Shown: positions 8,473-18,908 of the stretch, one piece after another
Layout of the letters: the number at the start of each line of letters is the position of its first letter
Numbering within the stretch: position 1 is the first letter of the stretch
Assembly (NCBI RefSeq): GCF_022447245.1
Contig: NZ_JAKVBC010000006.1
Coordinates: 102,796-166,795 of the forward strand
Reading direction: 5' to 3'
DNA: 64,000 nt
From: Kordia sp.
GTDB taxonomy: Bacteria; Bacteroidota; Bacteroidia; Flavobacteriales; Flavobacteriaceae
Made by a program: the position numbers and the translations under genes
Notes under the pieces: generated by a model
The model's input: only the letters and a program-made list of their open reading frames with translations
What the model was told of the DNA's origin: nothing
Databases searched by the model: none

Positions 8473-10080
8473 ATGCCAACTGAATGTATTTCGTACCAAG
8501 AAACTGGATATTTTTCTCCGTTAATGTGTGATTACTTAGATGAAGCCCCAGTATTACAAGCATTTTACAGTCGCTTTCCGAAATTGGAAAACTTTGAAGC
8601 ACAAATTCTGGAAAAACAACAATCTAATTTAACAGATGCTTCACAAAGAGCTGTTTTATCAAAAGCGATACAAGCACAATACAAAAATGTATCGGCTCCT
8701 AAAAAAACCTTGGAGAATATTGAAAAACTAGCTACTGAAAATGCATTGACGGTTACAACGGGACATCAGTTGAATCTTTTTACAGGACCCTTGTACTTTT
8801 TATATAAAATTATTTCTACCATTAATTTAACAACAACCTTAAAAGAGAAATATCCTAACTATGATTTCGTACCTATCTATTGGATGGCTTCGGAAGATCA
8901 TGATTTTGAAGAAATCTGCTTTTTCAATTATAAAGGCAAAAAAATACGTTGGGATCGGGAAGCAAGTGGTGCAGTAGGAGAATTATCTACAAAAGGATTA
9001 GCAGAAGTATTGGAAGTATTCGCTAAAGAACTAGGAAACAGCAACAACGCTAAATACTTACAAGCACTCTTTGAAGACGGATATGTAAAACACAGAAATC
9101 TAACCGATGCTACACGTTACATTGCTAACGAGTTGTTTAAGTCTTACGGATTGGTCATTGTTGATGGAAACGATGCTGCATTAAAACAACTTTTTGTTCC
9201 TTTTTTAGAAAATGAATTGTTTCAGCAAACAGCACACAAAGAAGTACTAAAAACTGCTCAAAAATTAACGGAAGCTAATAATTTATATAAAATTCAAGTC
9301 AATCCAAGGGAAATAAATCTATTCTATATAAACGACGGAATCCGCGAACGTATCATTGAAACTGATGGTGTATTTACGGTAAATAACACTTCCGTGAGAT
9401 GGAACTCGGAGCAAATAAAACAGGAGGTTCACAAACATCCAGAACGTTTCTCACCAAATGCACTATTACGCCCATTATATCAAGAAATCATTTTGCCAAA
9501 CCTTTGTTACATTGGTGGAGGCGGAGAATTAGCATATTGGCTAGAATTAAAATCTTATTTTGAAGCTGTTAATGTAACATTTCCAATGTTGCTGTTGCGA
9601 AACTCTGTAGTTATAAAAACAGATAAGCAATCTGAAAAGATGGCAAAATTGAATATTTCCAATCGCGACATGTTCTTGAAAAAAGATGCTTTTGCTGCTC
9701 AAAAAGTAAAAGAACTAAGTGAGATAGACATTGATTTCTCAACTCAAAAAGAACATTTACAACAACAATTCAAACACTTATACGAATTGGCAGATCATAC
9801 AGATAAGTCGTTTGTTGGAGCAGTAGCAGCACAAGAAAAAAAGCAACTCAAAGGTTTACAACATCTAGAAAAACGGTTACTAAAAGCGCAAAAAATAGTG
9901 TTGAAAGACAAAGTGTCTAGGAGTGAGAAATTGCGAGAAGCATTATTTCCAAACAATTCACTACAAGAAAGAAGGCTGAACTTTTCTGAACTATACTTAG
10001 AATATGGTGAAACATTAATTCCAACATTAGTAAAACATTTACAACCTTTACAAGGAGAATTTTTGGTATTGGAACTTTAA
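8473..10080 (+). CDS. bshC: Bacillithiol biosynthesis cysteine-adding enzyme BshC
   Basis: Final enzyme of bacillithiol synthesis: attaches cysteine to glucosaminyl-malate. The 535-residue length is normal, and the family signatures are present: the N-terminal segment (ECISYQETGYFSPLMCDYL), TTGHQLNLFTGPLYFLYK near residues 97-114, VPIYWMASEDHDFEE near 135-150 and RPLYQEIILPNLCYIGGGGELAYWLEL near 335-362. A coiled-coil region rich in Lys/Gln follows near the C-terminus (about 415-500). Bacillithiol is known from Firmicutes and many Bacteroidota, where it replaces glutathione. Other bsh genes are not in the window. Confidence 0.95.
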   Translation: MPTECISYQETGYFSPLMCDYLDEAPVLQAFYSRFPKLENFEAQILEKQQSNLTDASQRAVLSKAIQAQYKNVSAPKKTLENIEKLATENALTVTTGHQLNLFTGPLYFLYKIISTINLTTTLKEKYPNYDFVPIYWMASEDHDFEEICFFNYKGKKIRWDREASGAVGELSTKGLAEVLEVFAKELGNSNNAKYLQALFEDGYVKHRNLTDATRYIANELFKSYGLVIVDGNDAALKQLFVPFLENELFQQTAHKEVLKTAQKLTEANNLYKIQVNPREINLFYINDGIRERIIETDGVFTVNNTSVRWNSEQIKQEVHKHPERFSPNALLRPLYQEIILPNLCYIGGGGELAYWLELKSYFEAVNVTFPMLLLRNSVVIKTDKQSEKMAKLNISNRDMFLKKDAFAAQKVKELSEIDIDFSTQKEHLQQQFKHLYELADHTDKSFVGAVAAQEKKQLKGLQHLEKRLLKAQKIVLKDKVSRSEKLREALFPNNSLQERRLNFSELYLEYGETLIPTLVKHLQPLQGEFLVLEL

Positions 10081-10136
10081 AAAATCACAGGACAAAACAT
10101 TGTGAATATCCTGTAAAAAAATCTTTTTTGAATTTC

Positions 10137-10166
10137 TTGAAATTTGAAATCTAAATAGTACTTTTG
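10137..10166 (+). promoter_or_regulatory. Promoter of guaA, probably giving a leaderless mRNA
   Basis: TTG (10137-10139), 19 bases, then TACTTTTG (10159-10166): both consensus Bacteroidota elements with the usual spacing. The guaA ATG begins four bases after the element, about where transcription should start. The TTG inside TACTTTTG (10164) is therefore not a start codon. Confidence 0.65.
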
Positions 10167-10169
10167 CGC

Positions 10170-11705
10170 ATGCAACACGACAAGGTATTAATATTAGACT
10201 TCGGATCGCAATACACACAACTAATTGCGCGTAGAGTTCGAGAACTGAACATCTATTCCGAGATTCATCCATTCAACAAAATTCCAACTAACTTAGACGA
10301 TTACAAAGCTGTGATTCTTTCAGGAAGCCCAATGTCTGTAAGGTCTGAAGATGCTTTTCATCCAGATTTAAATGGCATTCGAGGCGTAAAACCATTGCTA
10401 GGTGTTTGTTACGGTGCGCAATATTTAGCGCATTTTTCTGGCGGACAAGTAGCAGAATCAAACACACGTGAATACGGACGTGCAAATCTGAGTTTTGTAC
10501 AAGAAAATGAACCGTTTTTAGCAGGCAGTTCTTCAGGAAGTCAAGTATGGATGAGTCATAGTGATACAATCAAAAAATTACCAACAAACGCAAAACTATT
10601 GGCAAGTACGCACGATGTAGAAAATGCTGCCTACAAAATAGAAGGTGAAACTACCTTTGCAATCCAATTTCATCCAGAAGTATATCACTCAACAGATGGG
10701 AAACAATTGCTAGAAAATTTCTTAGTAAACATTGCAGAAGTAAAACCAGATTGGACACCAAACGCATTTGTAGATGAAACAGTAGCTGACTTAAAAGCGC
10801 AACTTGGAAATGATAAAGTTGTCTTAGGATTATCTGGCGGCGTAGATTCAAGTGTAGCAGCAATGTTATTGCACAAAGCTATTGGTGAAAACTTGTACTG
10901 CATCTTTGTAAACAATGGTTTACTTCGAAAAGATGAGTTCTCGAGCGTATTGCAACAATACGAAGGTATGGGACTCAACGTAAAAGGTGTAGACGCTTCG
11001 GCACGCTTTTTGGATACGCTTGCAGGAGAGAGCGATCCTGAGAAGAAACGTAAGGCAATTGGTCGCGTATTTATTGAAGTGTTTGATGATGAAGCAGCAC
11101 AAATACAAGACGTAACGTGGTTGGCACAAGGAACTATTTATCCAGATGTCATTGAAAGTGTAAGTGCTACAGGTGGACCAAGTGCTACCATAAAAAGCCA
11201 TCACAATGTAGGAGGTTTGCCAGATTTTATGAAATTGAACATCGTAGAGCCTTTAAAAGCATTGTTTAAAGATGAGGTTCGAAGAGTTGGAGCTTCTATG
11301 GGAATGGACAAACAATTATTAGGTCGTCATCCATTTCCAGGACCAGGATTGGCAATCAGAATATTGGGAGACATTACTGCCGAAAAAGTTCGTATCTTAC
11401 AGGAAGTTGACGCCGTGTTTATTAACGGATTACGTGAATGGGATTTGTATGATAAAGTATGGCAAGCAGGAGCTATCTTATTACCTGTAAACTCAGTAGG
11501 AGTCATGGGTGATGAGCGAACGTATGAAAAAGTAGTAGTATTACGCGCCGTAGAAAGTACAGATGGTATGACTGCTGATTGGGTAGATTTACCATATAAA
11601 TTTTTGCAAAAAGTATCAAACGATATAATAAATAAAGTAAAAGGCGTTAATAGAGTAGTATATGACATCAGCTCAAAACCGCCAGCCACTATAGAATGGG
11701 AATAA
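10170..11705 (+). CDS. guaA: GMP synthase (glutamine-hydrolysing)
   Basis: Converts XMP to GMP with glutamine as amide donor; cytoplasmic purine synthesis. From ATG 10170 the protein is 511 residues. N-terminal class I glutamine amidotransferase: catalytic Cys80 (GVCYGAQ), His168 and Glu170 (FHPE). ATP-pyrophosphatase domain with P-loop SGGVDSS at 222-228. C-terminal dimerisation domain ending in ...[10 protein letters not shown], the typical GuaA terminus. A longer frame from TTG 10164 is ruled out by the promoter. Sixteen bases separate it from the LysM protein gene, with which it is probably co-transcribed. Confidence 0.98.
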   Translation: MQHDKVLILDFGSQYTQLIARRVRELNIYSEIHPFNKIPTNLDDYKAVILSGSPMSVRSEDAFHPDLNGIRGVKPLLGVCYGAQYLAHFSGGQVAESNTREYGRANLSFVQENEPFLAGSSSGSQVWMSHSDTIKKLPTNAKLLASTHDVENAAYKIEGETTFAIQFHPEVYHSTDGKQLLENFLVNIAEVKPDWTPNAFVDETVADLKAQLGNDKVVLGLSGGVDSSVAAMLLHKAIGENLYCIFVNNGLLRKDEFSSVLQQYEGMGLNVKGVDASARFLDTLAGESDPEKKRKAIGRVFIEVFDDEAAQIQDVTWLAQGTIYPDVIESVSATGGPSATIKSHHNVGGLPDFMKLNIVEPLKALFKDEVRRVGASMGMDKQLLGRHPFPGPGLAIRILGDITAEKVRILQEVDAVFINGLREWDLYDKVWQAGAILLPVNSVGVMGDERTYEKVVVLRAVESTDGMTADWVDLPYKFLQKVSNDIINKVKGVNRVVYDISSKPPATIEWE

Positions 11706-11721
11706 TTAATTAGCATAAAGA

Positions 11722-13638
11722 ATGAAGAAGTTTTTAGGATTTTTTTTAATGGTACTGATGACAAGTTGTGTAGCAACTGCGCAACAGTATAAAAATCATA
11801 AAGTATCTAGAGGAGAAACGGTGGAAAGTATTGCCGAACGATACAATATTAGCCCGGATGATATTATCAAATTAAATCCTGAAGCACGAAGAGGCGTACG
11901 CAAAAATAGTATGCTTATTATTCCTTCCGAATCTATTACAACTACTTCAGATGTAGCGGTAACATTTACAAATCATAAAGTACGACGCAAAGAAACATTA
12001 TTTGGAATTGCAAAAAAATATGGCGTTACGCAAGAAGACATTCTTAAATACAATGAAAAAGTAGCGAAAGAAGGTCTGAAAAAAGGAGATCGTATAGCAA
12101 TTCCAAAGTTTAAAAATAAACCAGTTGAGGTAAAAGAAACCGAAGAATCGAAAGAAGAGGAAACAACAAAAGAACCTTCTTATGAAATCTACACGGTAAA
12201 AGCTAAGGAAACTAAGTGGGGAATTGCACATAGTTATGGACTTACCATTGAGGAATTAGAAGCGATCAACCCAGAAATCAAAGATGGTTTGCAAATTGGG
12301 CAAGAAATCAAATTGCCGCTTCGTTCTGAAAAACCTCAAGTAGTAAGTACAGAAAAATATGTGTTTTACGATGTAAAACCAAAGCAGACAATGTATACGC
12401 TTACACGAAAATTTGGTGTTTCTCAAGATGAATTGATTCACTTGAATCCAGCGTTAAAAGATGGTTTAAAAGCAGGAATGGTATTAAAACTGCCTGTCGA
12501 AAAAACAGAAACACTCGAAGTAGTAGATGCTGTTGTGGTAGATAAGTTTAATTTCATTGAAAATGCAAATCCTGAAAACGTATCTAATATTGTTATCATG
12601 TTGCCATTCAAGTTGAACGAAATGGACATAGACTCGGTAAGTCAAACAAAAAATAAACTCAAAAAAGATCGTTTATTAGGGTTAGCTACTGATTTCTATA
12701 CAGGTTCATTAATGGCATTAGATTCTATCAAAAAGCTAGGACTTTCTGTCAATGTAAAAATAATTGACAATGGAGGAAAGAAAGATGCAACTCGAAACGC
12801 AATTACAGCAAATGATTTTACAGATGTGCATGCTGTTATTGGTCCTATATTAGATACGAATGTAGAAATTGTAGCTTCTGAATTAAAATCGGATGGAATT
12901 CCAGTAATTTCGCCATTGACCAATAAAAAAGTTGATCATAGAAATGTGTATCAAACAATTCCAGATAAAAAACTATTGGAAGAAAAAATGTTGGAGTTCT
13001 TAAAACAGAATGGTCAAGATAAAAATGTAATAATCATTGCTGATAAAACGAAAGCTAAAATAAAAGCTACATTACAATCGATTTTACCAAATCATAAAAT
13101 CTTCAATCCGGAAGAAGGAAACTACATCAAACCTGCGTTAATTCTTCCACATTTAAAGGAAGATGTTGAAAATTGGGTCATTCTTGAAACAGATGATTTG
13201 TCGCTGATTGCGAATGTTACTTCGGTGTTAAACTCTTATGCAACAAGCGGTAAACGTAAGATTGTATTGTTGACAACTAATAAAAATAGTGGGTACGATA
13301 AAAGTGCCAATATTTACAATAGCCACTTAGCAAATCTTAATTTTCATTATCCATCTAACCGTAAACCCTCGTCATTAGACAATCAATTTGTGCAAAAGTA
13401 CAAAGCTCAATACGGGATTTCACCAAGTAGAACTGCAATACGTGGATTCGACATTACGTTTGATATCTTATTGCGTTTAGCATACGATCAAAACTTAGCA
13501 AAAAGTGTTCGCGCTGGTACAGAAACAAACTATGTAGAAAGTAAATTTGATTACCGTAAAAAACTTCTTGGCGGATTTTTTAACAAAGGTGTGTACATTG
13601 TAAAATATGACGGATTAGAAATCAAAGAAGCTAGATAA
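11722..13638 (+). CDS. LysM-repeat protein with periplasmic-binding-like (ABC substrate-binding) domain
   Basis: Exported protein with a hydrophobic leader; Cys16 in MTSCVAT could be a lipobox, otherwise cleavage after ATAQ. Four LysM domains follow (about residues 25-68, 78-124, 152-198, 214-259), each with the xVxxxETxxxIAxxY...N pattern, implying binding to peptidoglycan. From about 285 to the end the sequence looks like a type 1 periplasmic-binding (leucine-binding-like) domain: NIVIMLPFKL, HAVIGPILDTNVEIVASELKSDGIPVISPLT. This architecture commonly follows guaA in flavobacteria. Ligand unknown; a cell-wall-anchored sensor or amino-acid binding role is inference. Confidence 0.88.
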   Translation: MKKFLGFFLMVLMTSCVATAQQYKNHKVSRGETVESIAERYNISPDDIIKLNPEARRGVRKNSMLIIPSESITTTSDVAVTFTNHKVRRKETLFGIAKKYGVTQEDILKYNEKVAKEGLKKGDRIAIPKFKNKPVEVKETEESKEEETTKEPSYEIYTVKAKETKWGIAHSYGLTIEELEAINPEIKDGLQIGQEIKLPLRSEKPQVVSTEKYVFYDVKPKQTMYTLTRKFGVSQDELIHLNPALKDGLKAGMVLKLPVEKTETLEVVDAVVVDKFNFIENANPENVSNIVIMLPFKLNEMDIDSVSQTKNKLKKDRLLGLATDFYTGSLMALDSIKKLGLSVNVKIIDNGGKKDATRNAITANDFTDVHAVIGPILDTNVEIVASELKSDGIPVISPLTNKKVDHRNVYQTIPDKKLLEEKMLEFLKQNGQDKNVIIIADKTKAKIKATLQSILPNHKIFNPEEGNYIKPALILPHLKEDVENWVILETDDLSLIANVTSVLNSYATSGKRKIVLLTTNKNSGYDKSANIYNSHLANLNFHYPSNRKPSSLDNQFVQKYKAQYGISPSRTAIRGFDITFDILLRLAYDQNLAKSVRAGTETNYVESKFDYRKKLLGGFFNKGVYIVKYDGLEIKEAR

Positions 13639-13659
13639 TAAACCCTACAAATAACAATC

Positions 13660-14061
13660 ATGACTTCAAAAGTAACATATACAGGAAGCCTTCGAACGGT
13701 TTCAACACATATAAAATCTGGAAATGAATTCATAACTGACGCTCCTACAGACAATAATGGAAAAGGAGAAGCGTTCTCTCCTACAGATACTGTTGCGACA
13801 GGACTCGCAAGTTGTATGTTAACGGTAATGGGAATTAAAGCAGGACAACTCGGTGTGAATATGGAAAACACGACTGCAGAAGTGACCAAAACAATGGCTT
13901 CAAATCCTAGAAGAATTTCAAAAATAGAAGTTCAAATTCATTTGCCATTTGAAGCAGACGACAAAACCAAGAAAATACTAGAAAATACAGCAAATACATG
14001 TCCTGTACATTACAGTCTTCATCCAGATATTGAAAAGATTGTTGAATTTCATTGGAAATAA
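13660..14061 (+). CDS. OsmC/Ohr family protein
   Basis: 133-residue member of the OsmC family, thiol-dependent hydroperoxide reductases. The two reactive cysteines are present: Cys52 in GLASCMLTV and Cys114 in NTCPVHYSLHPD. The closer resemblance is to the YhfA/OsmC-like branch than to Ohr, judged by the spacing and the terminal segment. Cytoplasmic, no signal. It lies 21 bases after the LysM gene, and its stop codon is directly followed by the ATG of the DUF922 gene, so translation is probably coupled. Stress-protective role is family knowledge, not shown here. Confidence 0.92.
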   Translation: MTSKVTYTGSLRTVSTHIKSGNEFITDAPTDNNGKGEAFSPTDTVATGLASCMLTVMGIKAGQLGVNMENTTAEVTKTMASNPRRISKIEVQIHLPFEADDKTKKILENTANTCPVHYSLHPDIEKIVEFHWK

Positions 14062-14613
14062 ATGTACAGAATCATAGGTATACTTTGCTTCTTTCTACTC
14101 GTTCAAAACGAAGAAACGATCACTTGGTCACAGCACGATAAACTACAGTGGGGAAACTTTGAGGGCGATCCCGATTATAGCTCGGACGTGGTTGCTATTA
14201 CAGCTTCAGGGATTACCTATGGATTCAGTTCTAAAACCTATTCTAACAGCGATAAAATAGAATATACGACCAAAGTAATGGCGCAATTTTATCCTGAAAA
14301 ATCATGGTACTTAAAAGAACGTGTCAATGATACCGTTTTGGGTCACGAACAATTGCATTTTGACATTTCGGAATTGTTTGCGCGCAAGTTTCGTAAGCGA
14401 ATTCAAGAAACAAAGTTTACCAAAAACATTCAGCAAGAAATAGGTCAGATTTACGATCAAATCAATGAAGAATTGCGTGACATGCAAAATGCGTATGACG
14501 CAGGTTCAGACTATTCAAGGGATTATGAAGGGCAAGTAAAATGGCAAAAACTAATTGCACGCGAGCTCAAAAAATACGATAACTACAAGCGATCTCCATC
14601 AGATAATGACTGA
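14062..14613 (+). CDS. DUF922 family predicted Zn-dependent protease
   Basis: 183 residues with a short hydrophobic N-terminus (MYRIIGILCFFLLVQ) that may be a signal peptide. The sequence opens with TWSQHDKLQWGNFEG and has HEQLHFD at residues 95-101, an HExxH zinc-protease motif typical of DUF922 proteins. No substrate is known for the family. The ATG begins at the base after the osmC stop, and the gene's end overlaps the start of the DUF3820 gene (ATGACTGA), so it sits in a tightly packed operon. Confidence 0.82.
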   Translation: MYRIIGILCFFLLVQNEETITWSQHDKLQWGNFEGDPDYSSDVVAITASGITYGFSSKTYSNSDKIEYTTKVMAQFYPEKSWYLKERVNDTVLGHEQLHFDISELFARKFRKRIQETKFTKNIQQEIGQIYDQINEELRDMQNAYDAGSDYSRDYEGQVKWQKLIARELKKYDNYKRSPSDND

Positions 14614-14851
14614 CTTTCCAGACAGAGAAGCCCAACAAAAACTTTTGATAGAATTGGCACATGCTAAAATGCCATTTGGGAAGTATGAAGGCAAATATTT
14701 GGTAAACTTACCAGAAGCATACTTAATTTGGTATCGACAAAAAGGATTTCCAAAAGGAAAATTAGGACGGCAATTAGAACAGATGCTCGATATCAAAATC
14801 AACGGTTTAGAACCGATGATTCGAAACATTCAACGTCAGTTTGAAAAATAA
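14606..14851 (+). CDS. DUF3820 family protein
   Basis: 81-residue cytoplasmic protein with the DUF3820 core MPFGKYEGKYLVNLPEAYL...WYRQKGFP. Function unknown; in other bacteria the domain is found next to nucleases and related quality-control proteins. The start chosen is ATG 14606, which overlaps the stop of the previous gene (TGA 14611-14613); a longer TTG-initiated frame from 14555 would run deep inside that gene and lacks family similarity. Confidence 0.85.
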   Translation: MTDFPDREAQQKLLIELAHAKMPFGKYEGKYLVNLPEAYLIWYRQKGFPKGKLGRQLEQMLDIKINGLEPMIRNIQRQFEK

Positions 14852-14875
14852 AGGTTCTATGCCATATTTATAAGC

Positions 14876-15284
14876 ATGAACAATGAGGAAAAATTCCACG
14901 AATTATCATTTTACACTTTAGCACAACCTCGAGACTACTCCATTCATCAACATATTGTAGACGCCTATGCTGCGCAAACTGTTGATGCTACTACAAAACC
15001 AATCAAAATTATATTCGCACTTATCGGATTGTATTTATACTTAGAAAAAGATTTCACAGGAAGAGCAGTTCAATTATATCACATGAAAATGGCAAAAAAC
15101 AAAATACTTTGCCAACTATTGTTTTGCCTGAAGAAAGAGGGAAAATACAGTTTTAAATGTTTTAGAAGCTGCGTCTGGACAAGAAAGAGATAACATGATC
15201 AAACGTTGGTGTGAAACAGTTTGGGAAGCATATTCAGAAAACCGATCAGCGGTTATTAGTTTGGTAGATCATTACGGAATATAG
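14876..15284 (+). pseudogene. DUF5946-like gene with two frameshifts
   Basis: The first 75 or so residues (KFHELSFYTLAQPRDYSIHQHIVDAYAAQT ... QLYHMKMAKNK) look like an intact start of a DUF5946-type protein. After about 15100 the original frame turns into nonsense. The expected continuation appears in a second frame (TLPTIVLPEERGKI, 15106-15146) and then a third (VLNVLEAASGQERDNMIKRWCETVW..., from about 15147 to TAG 15282). Two single-base deletions explain this and would restore a protein of 136 residues, the size I expect for the family. The family assignment is from memory of its motifs. A sequencing error is the alternative. Confidence 0.7.
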
Positions 15285-15366
15285 ATTTCGTTAAATTCAA
15301 CATAACTTATCATAAATTATACTAAACAAGCTCCAATCTTAACGAACATTTAACCTGCAAGGACAG

Positions 15367-15387
15367 AAAAGGGGTTTTTCCCCTTTC
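15367..15387 (+). terminator. Possible terminator hairpin
   Basis: AAAAGGGG, a T5 loop, CCCCTTTC: a strong small hairpin between the DUF5946-like pseudogene and the amidase gene. The U tract after it is poor, so termination is only likely. Confidence 0.45.
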
Positions 15388-15502
15388 AACGATCTTTAAA
15401 TATTCCATATCTTTAACTATTCTCTTCAACATTCAATAAACCAGTGAAATAGTTGGGTTTAATGTATGAGTTAAGGGGTTTTTTTGTTTAAACACATATA
15501 GT

Positions 15503-16099
15503 ATGATCGTATTATTAGACAATGGACACGGAGGTTTAATTAACGGAACCTACCAAACACCAGGAAAACGCTCTCCAATATGGAGTGATGGTTCGCAATT
15601 ATTTGAAGGCGAATTTAATCGCGCCATCGTTAATGGAATTATAGAAGAACTCACAACACTTCGCATTCCGTATGAAAATTTAGCACCAGAATACCGAGAT
15701 GTTACACTGCAAACACGTGTTCGAAGAGCCAATAAGTATGGTTCACGGAACTGTTTCTATATCAGTGTGCACTCAAATGCTGGTGGTGGACATGGAAGTG
15801 AAATATTTACCTCAGTTCGGAACACTAGAAGTGATGCAATAGCCACGGTTTTTGGGGAAGAATTTAAAAGAGAATTTCCAAACAGAAGATTGCGTACCGA
15901 TTTCTCTGATGGTGATTTAGATAAAGAAAAAAACTTTTATGTATTAAAGCAAACACGAATGCCAGCCATTCTTACCGAAAACTTCTTTATGGACAATGAA
16001 GAAGAATGCAAATCGCTCTTAATGACACGTGAAGGACGATCAAAAATCATTCGTTACCATGTAGAAGCCATCAAAAGAGTACAACAAGAATTATTTTAA
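15503..16099 (+). CDS. N-acetylmuramoyl-L-alanine amidase (Amidase_3) without signal peptide
   Basis: Zinc amidase that would cut the bond between MurNAc and the stem peptide. Zinc ligands and catalytic residues of the Amidase_3 fold are visible: His9 (DNGHGG), Glu35/37 (FEGEFN), His90 (SVHSNAGGG) and Glu159 (LTENFFMDN). At 198 residues it is the bare catalytic domain, starting straight in the first strand, with no signal peptide and no cell-wall-binding module. That resembles phage or tailocin endolysins more than housekeeping AmiC. The next two genes (a lipoprotein and a helical protein) follow at 29 and 20 bases, suggesting a three-gene unit. Confidence 0.9.
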   Translation: MIVLLDNGHGGLINGTYQTPGKRSPIWSDGSQLFEGEFNRAIVNGIIEELTTLRIPYENLAPEYRDVTLQTRVRRANKYGSRNCFYISVHSNAGGGHGSEIFTSVRNTRSDAIATVFGEEFKREFPNRRLRTDFSDGDLDKEKNFYVLKQTRMPAILTENFFMDNEEECKSLLMTREGRSKIIRYHVEAIKRVQQELF

Positions 16100-16128
16100 A
16101 CTATCTATAACCATATAACTATTCAAAT

Positions 16129-16593
16129 ATGAAAACACGTTTTTATGCAGTGTATTTAGGTGCCTTAACGCTGCTTCTAGTCTCATCATGCGGATCACTA
16201 AGAGCTCCTGTTTTTGATCAATATTCGTATCAAAAAGGAACCGAACTTAAGGTAGATGCTCTGAATTTAATGGACAAAGCTACTATGTCTTATGATTCAG
16301 AAAAGACCGCAATAGATACGTTTCAAGCAGAACTTGACAAAATGCTAGAATACCAAAAAAATAGAGAGAACAATACCATATCGTACGCTATGTGGAAAAT
16401 GATCGCAAATCCTGATAAAAACTTTATTGGAGGATTTTTAGAGCGTTGGAAAGAAAAAGGAACTTTAATTGGACCTTTTATTACCGAAGCAAAAGGACAG
16501 GTAAGTGATGCCTTGGATTTAATTCTTCAATACGAAGGGAAAAAAGATCCAGTAGCGGAAAACAAATTGAAAGCAATTCTAGGAATACAATAA
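16129..16593 (+). CDS. Hypothetical lipoprotein in amidase cassette
   Basis: 154 residues. The N-terminus MKTRFYAVYLGALTLLLVSSCGS is a clear lipoprotein signal with lipobox VSSC (Cys21). The rest is mostly charged and predicted helical, with no cysteines and no motif I know (ATMSYDSEKTAIDTFQAELDKMLEYQ; ENNTISYAMWKMIANPDKNFIGGFLERWK). Located 29 bases after the amidase gene and 20 before the helical 118-residue gene. A spanin-like or envelope-anchored partner of the amidase is possible but is inference from context only. Confidence 0.75.
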   Translation: MKTRFYAVYLGALTLLLVSSCGSLRAPVFDQYSYQKGTELKVDALNLMDKATMSYDSEKTAIDTFQAELDKMLEYQKNRENNTISYAMWKMIANPDKNFIGGFLERWKEKGTLIGPFITEAKGQVSDALDLILQYEGKKDPVAENKLKAILGIQ

Positions 16594-16613
16594 CGACATA
16601 ACACTATATAAAG

Positions 16614-16970
16614 ATGGACTTCAAAGATTTATTGAAAGAGCTAAAAGGAAACTTATTAAGTTTAATGGGTTCCAAGTTTGACGACTTAAAAGATGAGTCA
16701 AAAAAAGATGTACAAGACTTTTTAAAAGCATCTAAAGCAAAATTAGAACGTTGGACTACCTTACTAGCCGAAGGAAATATTACACTCGATGACTACAAAT
16801 GGTTAGTAGAAAGCCAAAAAGATTTAGTAGTGTTGCAAGGATTATATGCCGCAGGTGTTTCTAAAATAAAACTAGGACACCTAAAGAATAGTATCTTAGA
16901 CACAGTAATCAATACAGCAATTGGTTTTGTGAAGGAAAAAGAGGATGGAAATAATGAAGCAAATGCTTAA
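16614..16970 (+). CDS. Hypothetical helical protein in amidase cassette
   Basis: 118 residues, no signal peptide, rich in Lys, Leu and Asp, apparently all helical (MDFKDLLKELKGNLLSLMGSKFDDLKDE...). A more hydrophobic stretch around residues 80-105 (LYAAGVSKIKLGHLKNSILDTVINTAIGFV) is amphipathic rather than a convincing membrane helix. No recognised family. Last gene of the amidase/lipoprotein cassette; an inverted repeat that may terminate the unit follows at 17061-17097. Confidence 0.7.
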   Translation: MDFKDLLKELKGNLLSLMGSKFDDLKDESKKDVQDFLKASKAKLERWTTLLAEGNITLDDYKWLVESQKDLVVLQGLYAAGVSKIKLGHLKNSILDTVINTAIGFVKEKEDGNNEANA

Positions 16971-17060
16971 TGCAATCCTCAAAAAATCAACAACATAAAA
17001 TGTAGTCAGATTTTTTAAAACATAGTGAGCTGATAATCAGTTTTATCAGAAAAAAAAACA

Positions 17061-18803
<1,743 letters not shown>

Positions 18804-18817
18804 AAACGAAAAATGGA

Positions 18818-18889
18818 TTCTTTTTTGCGTAACAAAACATCAAAAAAGAAGTCTATTTTAAATAGTAGATAAATCTCTAAAGAGAGATT
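18818..18889. repeat. Two inverted repeats between pyrG and yidC
   Basis: TTCTTTTTTG (18818-18827) pairs with CAAAAAAGAA (18841-18850), and AATCTCT (about 18872) pairs with AGAGATT (about 18883-18889). Both are AT-rich. The first could be a weak terminator for pyrG, the second a hairpin in the yidC leader; neither is proven. Confidence 0.35.
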
Positions 18890-18908
18890 CGTATAAATTA
18901 ATGATTAA

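Noticed and set aside
15503..16970. Prophage remnant
   Set aside because: No capsid, tail, integrase, holin or attachment-site evidence; only a lysis-like cassette, so phage origin is left as a possibility.
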